Under the pieces are notes generated by a model. That model was not told the origin of the DNA. It made no database searches and saw nothing but the letters and a program-made list of their open reading frames with translations. A DNA stretch of 64,000 nt from Actinoplanes solisilvae. Its GTDB lineage: Bacteria > Actinomycetota > Actinomycetes > Mycobacteriales > Micromonosporaceae. Where the stretch lies: assembly GCF_003999975.1 (NCBI RefSeq), contig NZ_RJAC01000001.1, positions 310,001 to 374,000 on the forward strand, written 5' to 3'. The position numbers and the translations under genes are program-made. Positions 49,574 to 59,641 of the stretch are shown piece by piece; the first letter of the stretch is position 1; the number at the start of each line of letters is the position of its first letter.

Positions 49574-51247
49574 TCAGAACCGGGCAGGCTCCCGATAGAT
49601 GCCCCACTCGTCCTTGAGCACCCCGCAGATCTCGCCGAGCGTCGCCTCGGCCCGCGCCGCGTCGAGCATCGCGGGGATCATGTTCGCGCCACTGCGGGCG
49701 GCTTCGACCATGCGGTCGAGAGAGGCCTTCACGCGTACGGCGTCTCGCTCCGCCCGCCGAGCACCGAGAACCCGATTCTGTTCGGTCTCGACCTCGTGGG
49801 ACACCCGCAGGATCTCGAGTTCCTTAGCGACCGTGCCGGTGTGGGCGTTGACCCCGACGATCCGCTTGTCGCCCTTCTCGAGGGCCTGCTGGTGCAGAAA
49901 TGCGGCCTCGGCGATGTGCGCGGTGAACCAGCCGTCCTCGATGCCGCGCAGGATGCCGGCTGTGATGCTGCCGTCCTCGCCCAGCTCGCGGATGCGGGCG
50001 AAGATCTCTTCCGCCTCGGCCTCGATGCGGTCGGTGAGTTCTTCCAGGTACCAGGAGCCACCCAGCGGGTCGGCCACGTTGACCACGCCGGTCTCCTCCA
50101 TCAGCACCTGCTGGGTGCGCAGCGCGATCTCGGCCGACTCGTCGGTGGGCAGCGCCAGCGTCTCGTCGAGCGCGTTGGTGTGCAGCGAATTGGTGCCACC
50201 GAGGATGGCGGCCAGCGCCTCGACGGCCGTACGGACGACGTTGTTGACCGGCTGCTGAGCCGTGAGCGAAACCCCGGCCGTCTGGGTGTGGAACTTCAGC
50301 CACAACGCCTTCTCGCTGGTCGCGCCGTAGTCGTCGCGCAGGTGGCGGGCCCAGATGCGGCGGGCGGCGCGGAACTTGGCGATCTCTTCGAAGAAGTCGA
50401 TGTGCGCGTCGAAGAAGAAGCTCAGGCCGGGCGCGAACTGGTTGACGTCCAGCCCCCGGCTCAGGCCCAGCTCGACATAGCCGAAACCGTCGGCCAACGT
50501 GTACGCCAGCTCCTGCGCGGCGGTCGAGCCGGCCTCGCGGATGTGGTAGCCACTGACCGACAGCGGCTTGTACTTCGGGATCTCGCGGGCGCAGTACTCC
50601 ATGAGGTCGCCGATCAGGCGCAGGTGCGGCTCGGGCTGGAAGAGCCATTCCTTCTGCGCGATGTATTCCTTGAAGATGTCGGTCTGCAGCGTGCCGTCGA
50701 GCCGGCTCAGGTCGGCGCCCTGCCGCTCAGCCGCCACCAGGTACATCACGAAGATCGGGACGGCCGGACCGGAGATGGTCATGCTGGTCGTGGTCTTCTC
50801 GAGGTCGATGCCGTCGAAGAGCACGTCCATGTCGGCGGCCGAGTCGATCGCGACGCCGCAGTGCCCGACCTCGCCGGAAGATTGCGGATCGTCGGAGTCG
50901 CGGCCCATCAGCGTCGGCATGTCGAACGCGACGCTCAGCCCGCCCCCGCCCGCCGCCAGGATCATCTTGTAGCGCTCGTTGGTCTGCCGCGCGTTGCCGA
51001 AGCCCGCGAACTGCCGGATCGTCCAGGTGCGCCCGCGGTATCCGGTCGGATAGAGACCACGGGTGTACGGGAACTCGCCCGGCCACCCGATGCGGTCGAA
51101 CCCGGGATAGGCGGCGCCGGCCGGCGGCCCGTAGACCGGATCGACCGTCGCGCCGGACAGGGTTGTGAAGTCGGCGTCCCGCTTGCGCGCGGCGTCGTAG
51201 CGCCGCTGCCAGCGCTCCCGCCCGGCGGCGATGTCGGCAGAGTCCAT
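49574..51247 (-). CDS. icmA: Isobutyryl-CoA mutase large subunit
   Basis: A 557-residue B12-dependent acyl-CoA mutase large subunit without a B12-binding domain, so it needs a separate small subunit. Two substrate-pocket residues point to isobutyryl/n-butyryl-CoA rather than methylmalonyl-CoA: Phe80 in TIRQFAGF (Tyr in methylmalonyl-CoA mutase) and Gln198 in EYIAQKEW (Arg there). These numbers fall exactly on those of Streptomyces IcmA if the ATG at 51247 is used, which is why I prefer it over the ATG at 51256. No icmB is in the window. A 156-residue gene lies just upstream on the same strand. Confidence 0.9.
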   Translation of the reverse strand: MDSADIAAGRERWQRRYDAARKRDADFTTLSGATVDPVYGPPAGAAYPGFDRIGWPGEFPYTRGLYPTGYRGRTWTIRQFAGFGNARQTNERYKMILAAGGGGLSVAFDMPTLMGRDSDDPQSSGEVGHCGVAIDSAADMDVLFDGIDLEKTTTSMTISGPAVPIFVMYLVAAERQGADLSRLDGTLQTDIFKEYIAQKEWLFQPEPHLRLIGDLMEYCAREIPKYKPLSVSGYHIREAGSTAAQELAYTLADGFGYVELGLSRGLDVNQFAPGLSFFFDAHIDFFEEIAKFRAARRIWARHLRDDYGATSEKALWLKFHTQTAGVSLTAQQPVNNVVRTAVEALAAILGGTNSLHTNALDETLALPTDESAEIALRTQQVLMEETGVVNVADPLGGSWYLEELTDRIEAEAEEIFARIRELGEDGSITAGILRGIEDGWFTAHIAEAAFLHQQALEKGDKRIVGVNAHTGTVAKELEILRVSHEVETEQNRVLGARRAERDAVRVKASLDRMVEAARSGANMIPAMLDAARAEATLGEICGVLKDEWGIYREPARF

Positions 51248-51294
51248 GCCCGACATCCTAGAGCCATCCCTGAACGATCGCTAAGGAGGAAACG

Positions 51295-51765
51295 TCAGAC
51301 GAGGACGTCCAGGGCGTGGTAGAGCCGCGACGTCGTCGTGTCGATGGCGGCCAGGCGGGACGCGGGCAGGCCCGAGGTCACGGCGACCCGGCGCTCGGCC
51401 GCGGCGCGGGTCAGGAGCATGCCGACCTGGGACGAGGCGTGATCGATAACGGTCTGGCGGGCCAGAACGGCCACCGGGTCGGAGGACGCCGCCTTCTCAT
51501 TGCCCCGCGCGGTCTTCGCCGTCAGCGAGGCCGCCCGCATCGCCGTCGCCGCGTCGCGAGCCAGCGCGTCGGCGTAGGCGGCGGTCGGCTGCACCCCGGT
51601 CACGGCGCTCACCGCGGGGATGGTTGGTGGTCGCACCTCGGCCGCGCCGGGCGCAGAGTCGGTGGCCTTGACCGTCGAGGATTGCAGCACGCTTGACTGC
51701 AACAGTGGGTGAAGATAGGTGGCCGTGGTGCCGGCCGCCCGGGGGAACGTGACCGGGTTGATCAT
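51295..51765 (-). CDS. Ala/Thr-rich protein of unknown function
   Basis: A 156-residue protein I do not recognise. It is rich in Ala, Thr and Val, starts MINPVTFPRAAGT, has no membrane helix or cysteine, and its C-terminal half looks helical. The ATG at 51765 follows a GGGAGAGGGG ribosome site; the frame opens upstream at 51894 without a good site. It ends 48 bases before icmA and could share its mRNA. Confidence 0.6.
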   Translation of the reverse strand: MINPVTFPRAAGTTATYLHPLLQSSVLQSSTVKATDSAPGAAEVRPPTIPAVSAVTGVQPTAAYADALARDAATAMRAASLTAKTARGNEKAASSDPVAVLARQTVIDHASSQVGMLLTRAAAERRVAVTSGLPASRLAAIDTTTSRLYHALDVLV

Positions 51766-51924
51766 GGCGTACCCCTCTCCCTTCCTAGCGGTGACATATG
51801 ACCAGCTTAGGGCGTTGCGAGGGGGTTGCCGACCGGGTAAACGGAGGTATCCGACATACCAACCGTCAACGCGAAATAACCGAAAAGTTCTCAAGCGGCG
51901 CCGTGAACGAGAAGCCGAACCCGC

Positions 51925-53091
51925 TCAAGCCACGCGATGCTCGAGGATCCAAGCCTGCGGGTCGCCCTTGCGATACAGGAACCTCATCACCAGCGGGAAC
52001 ATCGCGTCCCGAACCGCTGCCCCGACCGGCCCCGCCGTCTTCCCGCTGCCGTTACGCCGCCCGACAGCCACGATCCGCTCGACCCGCCCCCGACGCCGCT
52101 GCTCGTACGCGGCCAGCCCCTGCGCCGGATCATCAGCGCCGTCAAGACACAGCCCGAGCGTGACCGCGTCCTCGAACGCCATCGAAGCACCCTGCCCCGA
52201 CGACGGTGCGACCGCGTGCGCCGCGTCCCCGATCAGCACCGTCCGCCTGCTGCGCCACACCGGCACCCGAGGCAGGTCATCGGTGTTCCACGGCCCGAGC
52301 ACCTCCCCCGTGGCCCGGATGATCTCCGCGGCCGGCAAAGCATCCCCCTCGAAGAGCGAGATCAGATGCTCCCGCCACGATGCGGCCGTGAAGTCCCCCG
52401 GGCGTACGGGCTGCCTGCTCGGCGGATTGGCGAACCACCACACCGAACCGTCGGGCGCGCTCGTCCACCCGAAGAACGCCCGCTTCCCGAAAGCCATGTG
52501 CACCATTCCAGGCGTACGGTCCTCCACCGCGTCGACGGGCCCGTCGGTGAACCCGCCCGCGTTCAGCAACCCGAGGTAGCTGGGCGCCGGCCCGCCCGGG
52601 TCGAGGACCTCCCGCGTACGCGACCGCAGCCCGTCGGCCCCCACCAGCAGCTCCCCCGCGGCGGTCGACCCGTCGGCAAACGTGACGGTCACGCCGCCGG
52701 GCGCCTCGGTGAAGTCGCACAGCCCTTTGCCGTACTCGATGGCAATGCCTCTCTTGACCGCCGCCCGTCGCAGGGCCGCGTACAGATCAGCCCGTTTGAT
52801 CGTCGTGGTCGTCCCGCCCAGCGGCAGCACCGCGAGCCGGCGCCCGCCCCCGTTGAACATCGTCAGCGAGGGGGTCTCGAAGCCCGCGGCCAGCACGAAG
52901 GCCGGGTCGAGCCCGAGTACGCGCAGCGCGTTCAGCCCGTTGGCGGCCACGGTGAGCCACGCCCCCTGCTCGTCGGCGCCCGGCAGCCGGGCCTCGAAGA
53001 CGCGTGGCGACCAGCCGGCCCGGTCGAGGGCGAGCGCGGCGACCGTACCGGCGATGCCGCCGCCGGCGATGAGTGCGATCGGTTTAGTCAT
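51925..53091 (-). CDS. FAD-dependent monooxygenase
   Basis: A 388-residue flavoprotein monooxygenase of the p-hydroxybenzoate hydroxylase group. It has the FAD loop GGGIAG, the DG motif VGADGLRSRTRE and the GD motif LIGDAAHAVAPSSGQGAS. Substrate unknown. Divergent from a PadR repressor with repeats in the 53-bp gap, so it is probably a PadR target, perhaps for detoxifying a phenolic or antibiotic. Start ATG 53091; two earlier in-frame ATGs lie within the operator region. Confidence 0.88.
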   Translation of the reverse strand: MTKPIALIAGGGIAGTVAALALDRAGWSPRVFEARLPGADEQGAWLTVAANGLNALRVLGLDPAFVLAAGFETPSLTMFNGGGRRLAVLPLGGTTTTIKRADLYAALRRAAVKRGIAIEYGKGLCDFTEAPGGVTVTFADGSTAAGELLVGADGLRSRTREVLDPGGPAPSYLGLLNAGGFTDGPVDAVEDRTPGMVHMAFGKRAFFGWTSAPDGSVWWFANPPSRQPVRPGDFTAASWREHLISLFEGDALPAAEIIRATGEVLGPWNTDDLPRVPVWRSRRTVLIGDAAHAVAPSSGQGASMAFEDAVTLGLCLDGADDPAQGLAAYEQRRRGRVERIVAVGRRNGSGKTAGPVGAAVRDAMFPLVMRFLYRKGDPQAWILEHRVA

Positions 53092-53092
53092 T

Positions 53093-53116
53093 CCATGACT
53101 ATGCATACCATGACTA
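53093..53116. promoter_or_regulatory. Candidate PadR operator
   Basis: CCATGACTA occurs at 53093-53101 and again at 53108-53116, and the palindrome TATGCATA lies between them (53100-53107). All are in the 53-bp divergent gap, where both promoters must be. Confidence 0.5.
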
Positions 53117-53144
53117 ACAATCGTCAACCCTTAGGCTGTGATCC

Positions 53145-53744
53145 GTGGTCACCTCCGGAGAACCGCGTCGCTCGACGCTGGGCATGCTGCTGCTGGCGCT
53201 GCTCATGGAGGCGCCGACGCACCCCTACCGGATGCAGCAGATGATCAAGGAGCGCGGCCAGGACCAGCTGGTCAACGTGGCCGCGCGCAACAGCGTCTAC
53301 CAGACTCTCGACCGTCTGGTGCGCGACGGACTGGCACGCGAGGCGGGCACCGCGCGCGAGGCGGGCCGGCCCGAACGAACCGTCTACGAAATCACCGACA
53401 AGGGCGCGGCGACCATGCGGCGCTGGCTCATCGACGCGCTGCCCACGCCGGCCCGCGAGTTCCCCGAGTTCCCCGCCGCGCTGGCGTTCCTGGTCGTCCT
53501 GACCCCATCCGAGGCCCACGACCTGCTCGAACGCCGCATCAAGGCGCTCACCGCCAAACTGACCGCCGTACGCGACCAGGCGCCCCCGGGCCTGCCACGC
53601 ATCTTCCTCATCGAGGACGAATACCGCGCGGCCCTGCTCACGGCCGAGATCGCATGGCTGCGCGGCGTCGCCTCCGACCTGGCCGACGGCACGCTGACCT
53701 GGGACGCCCACGTCGTGGAGACGACGCTCCAACAGTTCGGTTAA
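53145..53744 (+). CDS. PadR-family regulator
   Basis: A 199-residue PadR repressor: winged helix (LGMLLLALLMEAPTHPYRMQ, then the recognition segment with SVYQTLDRLVRDGL) and a C-terminal helical dimerisation half. PadR proteins respond to phenolics or drugs. GTG at 53145, with little leader. Its TAA stop overlaps the TAA of the convergent meaB gene. Confidence 0.9.
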   Translation: MVTSGEPRRSTLGMLLLALLMEAPTHPYRMQQMIKERGQDQLVNVAARNSVYQTLDRLVRDGLAREAGTAREAGRPERTVYEITDKGAATMRRWLIDALPTPAREFPEFPAALAFLVVLTPSEAHDLLERRIKALTAKLTAVRDQAPPGLPRIFLIEDEYRAALLTAEIAWLRGVASDLADGTLTWDAHVVETTLQQFG

Positions 53745-54688
53745 AGACCCTTGATGAGTTCCTCAGCGGCCGCGTACGGGTCCAGGTCGCCCTTCGCCAC
53801 GGCAGCGGCAAGCGTGGTCAGGGCCGTGCCCTGGCGCAGATCGCCGATGCGGGCCCGCAGGGTGCCCAGCGCGATCGCCTCGACCTCGACGGCGGCCCGG
53901 CGCTCGCGGCTGGCCTGCAACGCGCCGGTGCTCTCGAGCCATTCGCGGTGCTTCGCGATCGCGGCCACGACGTCGTCGATGCCCTCGCTCTTGATCGCGG
54001 TCGCCCGCACGACCTGGGGCCGCCAGTCGCCCGGGGCCCGCTCGCCCAGGCCGAGCATGCCCTGGATGTCGCGGTAGGTCGCGTCGGCGCCGGGCCGGTC
54101 GGCCTTGTTGATGACGAAGACGTCGGCCACCTCGAGCACGCCCGCCTTGACCGCCTGGATCGCGTCGCCCATGCCCGGCGCGAGCAGCACCAGCGTGGTG
54201 TCGGCGAGCGAGGCGATCTCGACCTCGGCCTGGCCCACCCCGACGGTCTCGACCAGGATCACCTCGCAGCCGGCGCCTTCCAGGACACGTACGGCCTGGG
54301 GGGTCGCCGCGGCGAGACCACCGAGCTGACCCCGGCTGGACATCGACCGGATGTAGACGCCGGGATCGGTGGTGTGGTCCTGCATGCGGATGCGGTCGCC
54401 GAGGATCGCCCCGCCGGTGAACGGGCTGGACGGGTCGACCGCGAGCACCCCGACCCGCTTGCCGTTCGCCCGCAGCGCCCGCACCAGCTCGTTCGTGGTC
54501 GTCGACTTGCCCACGCCGGGCGACCCGGTCAGCCCCACGACCTGAGCCCGGCCCGAGTACGGAGCGAGCGCAGCGGCCACCTCAGGCAAGGCGGGGTCGC
54601 CGTTCTCCACCAGGCTGATCAGCCTGGCGACCGATCGCGCGTCCCCCGCTCGAGCCTTCTCTACCAGGGTCGAGACGTCGTGCTTCAT
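53741..54688 (-). CDS. meaB: MeaB-type G-protein chaperone of acyl-CoA mutase
   Basis: A 315-residue GTPase that loads and protects the B12 cofactor of acyl-CoA mutases. P-loop [15 protein letters not shown], the [13 protein letters not shown] switch and NKAD base-recognition motif are all present. Its ATG overlaps the stop of the thiolase (ATGA). It probably serves the IcmA encoded 2.5 kb away, but could also serve a methylmalonyl-CoA mutase elsewhere. Confidence 0.93.
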   Translation of the reverse strand: MKHDVSTLVEKARAGDARSVARLISLVENGDPALPEVAAALAPYSGRAQVVGLTGSPGVGKSTTTNELVRALRANGKRVGVLAVDPSSPFTGGAILGDRIRMQDHTTDPGVYIRSMSSRGQLGGLAAATPQAVRVLEGAGCEVILVETVGVGQAEVEIASLADTTLVLLAPGMGDAIQAVKAGVLEVADVFVINKADRPGADATYRDIQGMLGLGERAPGDWRPQVVRATAIKSEGIDDVVAAIAKHREWLESTGALQASRERRAAVEVEAIALGTLRARIGDLRQGTALTTLAAAVAKGDLDPYAAAEELIKGL

Positions 54689-55860
54689 GCCTTGATGATC
54701 AGCGCATCGCCCTGGCCGCCGCCACCACACAGCGAAGCCGCGCCGTAACCGCCACCCCGGCGCTTCAGTTCGAGCGCCAGCGTCAGCACCAGCCGGGCGC
54801 CGGACATGCCGATCGGGTGGCCGAGGGCGATCGCCCCGCCGTTGACGTTCACGATCTCCTCGTCGACCTTGAGCTCGCGCATCGACTGGATGACCACCTG
54901 GGCGAACGCCTCGTTCATCTCGATCAGTTCGAGGTCGTTCACGCTCAGGCCGGCCTTGCCGAGCGCGTGCTTGATGGCGTTGGCCGGCTGCGACTGCAGC
55001 GAGTTGTCGGGGCCCGCGACGTTGCCGTGCGCGGTGATCTCGGCCAGCCAGGTCAGCCCGAGCTCTTCCGCCTTCTCTTTGCGCATCACGACGACCGCCG
55101 CGGCACCGTCGGAGATCGGCGAGGCGCTGGCCGCGGTGATCGTGCCGTCGGGGGCGAACGCCGGGCGCAGCTTGGCCAGCGACTCGGCCGTCGTGCCGGG
55201 CCGCACGCCCTCGTCGGTGTCGATGACCGTGTCGGCGCCGCGCTGGCCCGACTTGACCGGGACGATCTCGTCGGCGAAACGGCCCTCGCTCTGGGCGGCG
55301 GCCGCGCGCCGGTGGCTGAGGGCGGCGAACGCGTCCTGCTCCTCGCGGGTGATGCCGAGCTTCGCACCGCTGCGCTCGGTCGCCTCGCCCATCGAGATGC
55401 CGTCCCACGGGTCGATCAGGCCGTCGAACGCGGTGTGGTCGCGGGCGAGCACGTCGCCGAACTTGACGCCCTGACGCTGGGTCATCAGCAGGTGGGGCGC
55501 GTTGGTCATCGACTCCATGCCGCCGGCCACGACGACGTCGAACTCGCCGGCCCGGATGAGCTGGTCGGCCAGGGCGATCGCGTCGAGGCCGGACAGGCAC
55601 ACCTTGTTGACCGTGACCGCCGGTGTGGACATCGGAATGCCGGCGGCGACCGCGGCCTGCCGCGCGGTGATCTGCCCGGCCCCGGCCTGCAGCACCTGCC
55701 CCATGATCACATATTGCACCTGGTCGGGGCGCACGCCGCCGCGCTCGAGGGCGGCCTCGATCGCGTAGCCGCCGAGGGCCGTGGCCGGCAGGTTCTTGAG
55801 GTTGCCGAGCAGGCGGCCCATGGGGGTCCGGGCGCCGCTCACGATCACCGAGGTGGTCAC
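54685..55860 (-). CDS. Acetyl-CoA C-acetyltransferase (thiolase)
   Basis: A 391-residue thiolase. The acyl-carrying Cys is in [10 protein letters not shown], the His in [11 protein letters not shown] and the second Cys in [11 protein letters not shown]. It condenses or cleaves acetoacetyl-CoA. Start at GTG 55860 ([15 protein letters not shown]). It is coupled to meaB and divergent from the epimerase, so the cluster links acetyl-CoA, butyryl-CoA and methylmalonyl-CoA. Confidence 0.93.
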   Translation of the reverse strand: MTTSVIVSGARTPMGRLLGNLKNLPATALGGYAIEAALERGGVRPDQVQYVIMGQVLQAGAGQITARQAAVAAGIPMSTPAVTVNKVCLSGLDAIALADQLIRAGEFDVVVAGGMESMTNAPHLLMTQRQGVKFGDVLARDHTAFDGLIDPWDGISMGEATERSGAKLGITREEQDAFAALSHRRAAAAQSEGRFADEIVPVKSGQRGADTVIDTDEGVRPGTTAESLAKLRPAFAPDGTITAASASPISDGAAAVVVMRKEKAEELGLTWLAEITAHGNVAGPDNSLQSQPANAIKHALGKAGLSVNDLELIEMNEAFAQVVIQSMRELKVDEEIVNVNGGAIALGHPIGMSGARLVLTLALELKRRGGGYGAASLCGGGGQGDALIIKA

Positions 55861-55954
55861 GATCTCTTCGCTTCCGTTCTGCCGGGGCGGAAGAAGGGGA
55901 CGATTTGGGGGGACCCCTTCCGGCCTTAACGGCCGTTTAGGCAAGACTAATAGG

Positions 55955-56437
55955 ATGGATGAGCTTCCACCTAACGCCGCCGCCCCCGAGAATCTCACAT
56001 CCGTCGAGGTCGGCCTGCTACGCGTCGACCACGTCGGCATCGCCGTGCCCGACCTCGACGCGGCGATCCGTTTCTATGCCGACACCTTCGGCATGCGGTG
56101 CGTGCACGAAGAGACGAACGAGGAGCAAGGCGTACGGGAGGCCATGCTCGCGGTCGGCGACGGCAACGGCCCCCGCATCCAGTTGCTCGCGCCCGCAAGC
56201 CCCGACTCGGCGATCGCGAAGTTCCTCGGCCGCAGCGGGCCCGGTCTGCAGCAACTGGCCTACACAGTGGCCGATGTGGAGGCCGCCTCGGCCGCGCTGC
56301 GCGCCCGTGGCCTGCGGTTGCTCTATGACACTCCACGCCGCGGCACGGCCGGGTCGCGAATCAACTTCGTGCACCCCAAGGACGCCGGTGGGGTTCTGGT
56401 CGAGCTGGTGGAACCGGCCGCGGTTCGTACGCCTTAA
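55955..56437 (+). CDS. mce: Methylmalonyl-CoA epimerase
   Basis: A 160-residue VOC-fold enzyme interconverting the methylmalonyl-CoA epimers. It keeps [14 protein letters not shown] with the first metal His, [19 protein letters not shown] and LVELVEP with the metal Glu. The usual GxHHIA motif reads GLQQLAYTV: both His are Gln, including one metal ligand. I recall the same change in other actinobacterial relatives, so it may be normal there. Divergent from the thiolase. Confidence 0.88.
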   Translation: MDELPPNAAAPENLTSVEVGLLRVDHVGIAVPDLDAAIRFYADTFGMRCVHEETNEEQGVREAMLAVGDGNGPRIQLLAPASPDSAIAKFLGRSGPGLQQLAYTVADVEAASAALRARGLRLLYDTPRRGTAGSRINFVHPKDAGGVLVELVEPAAVRTP

Positions 56438-56703
56438 GGATGAATCATCCTGACGAAGCATTCCCGGCCTGGCAGGATCTCGGGACATAAGGGCCGCGCC
56501 CGTGGCCCCGCCGAGCCGATCATCCCGCCGAGCACGGATACACCAGGTGACGACGGTGTCGGAGCCGGGGCCCCGCCCCGGTGACGTCCACCGGCCGGAC
56601 GACGGGCCCGCGTCGCTGCGGGCCTGTTCAAAGCTGATCTACGTGTTCTTTCTGATGCAGACCCGGTCTTGCGTGGCTCGTGCGTCTTCGCCAGGATGGC
56701 CCA

Positions 56704-58020
56704 ATGCCCCAGCAGCAGGATCAGAATTTGGCATTTTTCGACACCGCGAACTCCCAGCACGACTTCACCGTTGTGCTGCGCGGTTACGACCGTGGGCAGG
56801 TCGACGCCCACCTCGGCCGCCTGGTCGCCGCGCTCAATCAGTCCGAGCAGGCTCGTGGCGAGGCCGAGCAGCGCATGAACGACGCGCAGCGTCGGCTGCG
56901 CCAGGCCGAGCAGCGACTGAACGCTGTGGAGCAGAAACTCGCCGACAGCAACAAGCTGCTCGAGGAGAACAACCGACCGACGCTCTCCGGGCTGGGCACC
57001 CGGGTCGAGCAGATCCTGCGGCTGGCCGAGGAACAGGCGAACGACCACCGGAGCGAGGCGAAGCGAGAGTCCGAGGGCATCCTCTCCGCCGCCCGCCTCG
57101 AGGCTCGTGAGATCACCGACAAGGCCCGCGCCGAGGCCGCCGCGATGAAGGCGACCGCCGAGCGCGAGGCCGGCCAGGTGCGCACCCACGCCGAGCGCGA
57201 GGCCGCCGAGGCCCGGGTGCAGGCCCGCCGCGAGGCCGACACGCTGCGCTCCGACGCCGACCGCGAGACCAAGCAGCTGCGTACGGTCACCGCGCACGAG
57301 GTCGCCGAGCTCAAGTCGACGGTCGAGCGCGAAGTGGCGTCCCTGCGCGCCACCGCCGAGCGCGAGATCACCCAACAGCGCGCCAAGGCCTCCCGCGAGG
57401 CGGAAGAGAAGCGCGCCGAGGCGACCAAGCTGCTCACCGACGCCCGCGACAAGCGCGACAAAGACCTGCAGTCCCTCCAGATCGAGATCGCCGAGCGCCG
57501 CGAGAAGGCCGAGCGCGAGGAATCCCAGCGCCACGCGGCCCAGGTCAGCGCCACCCAGAAGATGGTGGCCGAGGCCGAGGAACGCGCCCGCGCCGCCGAA
57601 GACCGTTCCAAGGAGATCTCGCAGCGCGCCGAGCAGCGCCGCATCGAGTCCGAGCGCAACGCCACCGAGGTCACCGACAAGGCCCGCGCCCTGTCCGAGA
57701 AGACGGTCGGCGAGGCCCGGGCCGAGGCCCAGCGCCTGCTCACCGAGGCCCGCACCGAGGCCGAGCTCACCACCCAGGCCGCCAAGCGCGAGGTGGAAGA
57801 CCTGACCCGTCAGAAGGACGCGGTCACCAACCAGCTCGGCCAGATGCTCTCGGGCCTGTCCGGCCTGGTGCCCGGCGTCGGCCCGGCCAAGGCGGCCGAG
57901 GCGGTGGCCAAGGCGGTCGAGGCCGCTCCCGCCCCGCGTGGCGAGGCTGTTCAGCCCGAGGCCGCCAAGCCCCAGACCGAGGGCGACGGCAAGCCGGTGG
58001 GAGCCAGGACCAACTCCTGA
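56704..58020 (+). CDS. DivIVA-like coiled-coil polarity/cytoskeletal protein
   Basis: A 438-residue, highly charged, almost wholly coiled-coil protein. Residues 21-41 (FTVVLRGYDRGQVDAHLGRLV) match the DivIVA N-terminal membrane-targeting block; the rest is Ala/Glu/Arg coiled coil, ending with a short hydrophobic stretch (QMLSGLSGLVPGVG) and an Ala/Pro tail. It resembles Streptomyces FilP/Scy, which organise tip growth. ATG at 56704 with AGGA eight bases upstream. A 266-bp leader region has no gene; a strong terminator follows. Confidence 0.78.
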   Translation: MPQQQDQNLAFFDTANSQHDFTVVLRGYDRGQVDAHLGRLVAALNQSEQARGEAEQRMNDAQRRLRQAEQRLNAVEQKLADSNKLLEENNRPTLSGLGTRVEQILRLAEEQANDHRSEAKRESEGILSAARLEAREITDKARAEAAAMKATAEREAGQVRTHAEREAAEARVQARREADTLRSDADRETKQLRTVTAHEVAELKSTVEREVASLRATAEREITQQRAKASREAEEKRAEATKLLTDARDKRDKDLQSLQIEIAERREKAEREESQRHAAQVSATQKMVAEAEERARAAEDRSKEISQRAEQRRIESERNATEVTDKARALSEKTVGEARAEAQRLLTEARTEAELTTQAAKREVEDLTRQKDAVTNQLGQMLSGLSGLVPGVGPAKAAEAVAKAVEAAPAPRGEAVQPEAAKPQTEGDGKPVGARTNS

Positions 58021-58095
58021 GGCGCTCTCCGGTTGCGGGCATCCCCGGGGTGCGCGACCGTAGTTGTCGCCCGATCAAAATCCGACAATCGACGC

Positions 58096-58126
58096 GGGCC
58101 GTATCGGAGTCTCTCCGATACGGCCC
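58096..58126 (+). terminator. Terminator after the first coiled-coil gene
   Basis: GGGCCGTATCGGAG (58096-58109) and CTCCGATACGGCCC (58113-58126) form a perfect 14-bp stem with a three-base loop, followed by a T-rich stretch (CGTTGGTTTC). The second coiled-coil gene therefore has its own promoter. Confidence 0.88.
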
Positions 58127-58253
58127 CGTTGGTTTCGGCTTGTAGCCTGGCTTGCGCAACCCAGGTCAGACAAATCACAACCAGGCGCATACTCCCCCCA
58201 GGAGGGTGTGTATCCCCCCGAGGCTGGACGTTGCGTATGTGAGGATGGACAGC

Positions 58254-59621
58254 ATGTCGCACGGCGGAGAAATTCTAGGTCTCGGCGGAGACGCGGCCAC
58301 CGAGCCCAGCTTCGACTTCGCTCTGCGGGGCTACGAGAAGAAGCAGGTCGACCGCTACGTCGCCCGCGCCGAGAACGAGATCGCCGCGCTGGCCACGGAA
58401 CGCGAGCAGGCCTACTCCCAGATCCAGGCGATGAACGCCCAGATCGAGCGGCAGCAGCAGGAGATCGTTCAGGCCCGCAAGCAGAACGGCCTGAACCCCG
58501 AGGTGTCCTTCCGCCACCTCGGCCCGCGCGTCGAGCAGATCCTGGCCCTGGCCGAGGAGCAGGCCGAGGCGATCAAGGCGTCGGCCACCGACGACATCGC
58601 CGCCCGCCTGGCCGAGGCCGAGCGGGTGCGGGCCGAGGCCGAGGCCCACGCCCACAACGGCGTCCGCGACTTCGAGATCGCCCTGGCCTCGCGCCGCGCC
58701 GAGGAGGAGCGGGCCGACGCCGCCAAGCGCGCCGCCTCCGACAAGGCCCTGGCCGCCGCCCGCCAGTCGGCCGAGCAAATGCGGGCCGAGGCCGAGAACA
58801 CCCTGACCCGGGCCCGCGCCGAGGCCCAGCAGCACACCGAGCAGGTCGCCCAGGTGGCCCACCGCACCCGCGTCGAGGCCGACGGCTACGCCAAGTCCAC
58901 GCGCATGCAGGCCGACCAAGAGATCAAGGCGCTGCGCGACAAGGCCCAGCAAGAGCTCAACGCCCAGCGCGCGGCGGCCGAGCGCGACCACAACGAGCAG
59001 CGCGCCGGCCTCGACCGTGAGCTCACCCAAAAACGTCAGACCGCCGCCCAGGAGCTGGCCCACATGCGCGCCGGTGTCGAGAAGCAGTGCGCCGACCTGC
59101 GCAGCGAGGCCGACAAGTACGCGGAGGAGGTCCTGCGCCGCTCCGACGACCAGGCCACCGCCGTCCGCAACGAGATCGCCGCCCAGCAGGAACGCATCGC
59201 CGAGGCGGGCCGCGAGCTCGAGGCGGCCCGGGCCAAGGCGGCCGACGCCCAGCGCGATCTGGCCACCGCCCAGGAAAGGGCCCGTGCCGGCTCCGACGAG
59301 GCGGCCAAGGTGCAGAAGACCCTCGCCGCCGTCCGCCAGGAACTCGAGGCCGAGCAGACCCGCCTGATCGAGGCCAAGCAGGCGGGCGAGGCAGCCGAGC
59401 GCCACGCGACCGACGTGCGCCGCCAGGTGCAGAAGGAAGCGAAGCGGGTCGCCGAACTGGCCGCGGCCGCCGTGATGGCCGCCGCCGGCGGCTCCGACGA
59501 GCAGGACGAGCCGGCCGACGAGGTCGGCGCCCACGCCGCCGAGAAGCACCCGGCCAAGGTCACCGCCTCGGCCAAGGTCACCGTTCCGCCGTCCTCCCGC
59601 GTCGGCGCCGACGCAGAGTAA
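58254..59621 (+). CDS. Second DivIVA-like coiled-coil protein
   Basis: A 455-residue paralogue of the previous gene. The N-terminal block is FDFALRGYEKKQVDRYVAR; both proteins also share a LGxRVEQIL-LAEEQA stretch about 70 residues later. The rest is coiled coil with an Ala/Asp tail. ATG at 58254 has GAGG nine bases upstream; an ATG three codons earlier is possible. The leader carries C-rich near-repeats (58188-58219) that could bind a regulator. Two different members side by side suggest a heteropolymeric scaffold. Confidence 0.78.
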   Translation: MSHGGEILGLGGDAATEPSFDFALRGYEKKQVDRYVARAENEIAALATEREQAYSQIQAMNAQIERQQQEIVQARKQNGLNPEVSFRHLGPRVEQILALAEEQAEAIKASATDDIAARLAEAERVRAEAEAHAHNGVRDFEIALASRRAEEERADAAKRAASDKALAAARQSAEQMRAEAENTLTRARAEAQQHTEQVAQVAHRTRVEADGYAKSTRMQADQEIKALRDKAQQELNAQRAAAERDHNEQRAGLDRELTQKRQTAAQELAHMRAGVEKQCADLRSEADKYAEEVLRRSDDQATAVRNEIAAQQERIAEAGRELEAARAKAADAQRDLATAQERARAGSDEAAKVQKTLAAVRQELEAEQTRLIEAKQAGEAAERHATDVRRQVQKEAKRVAELAAAAVMAAAGGSDEQDEPADEVGAHAAEKHPAKVTASAKVTVPPSSRVGADAE

Positions 59622-59641
59622 CTGAGCCGTCCACCACGCTC

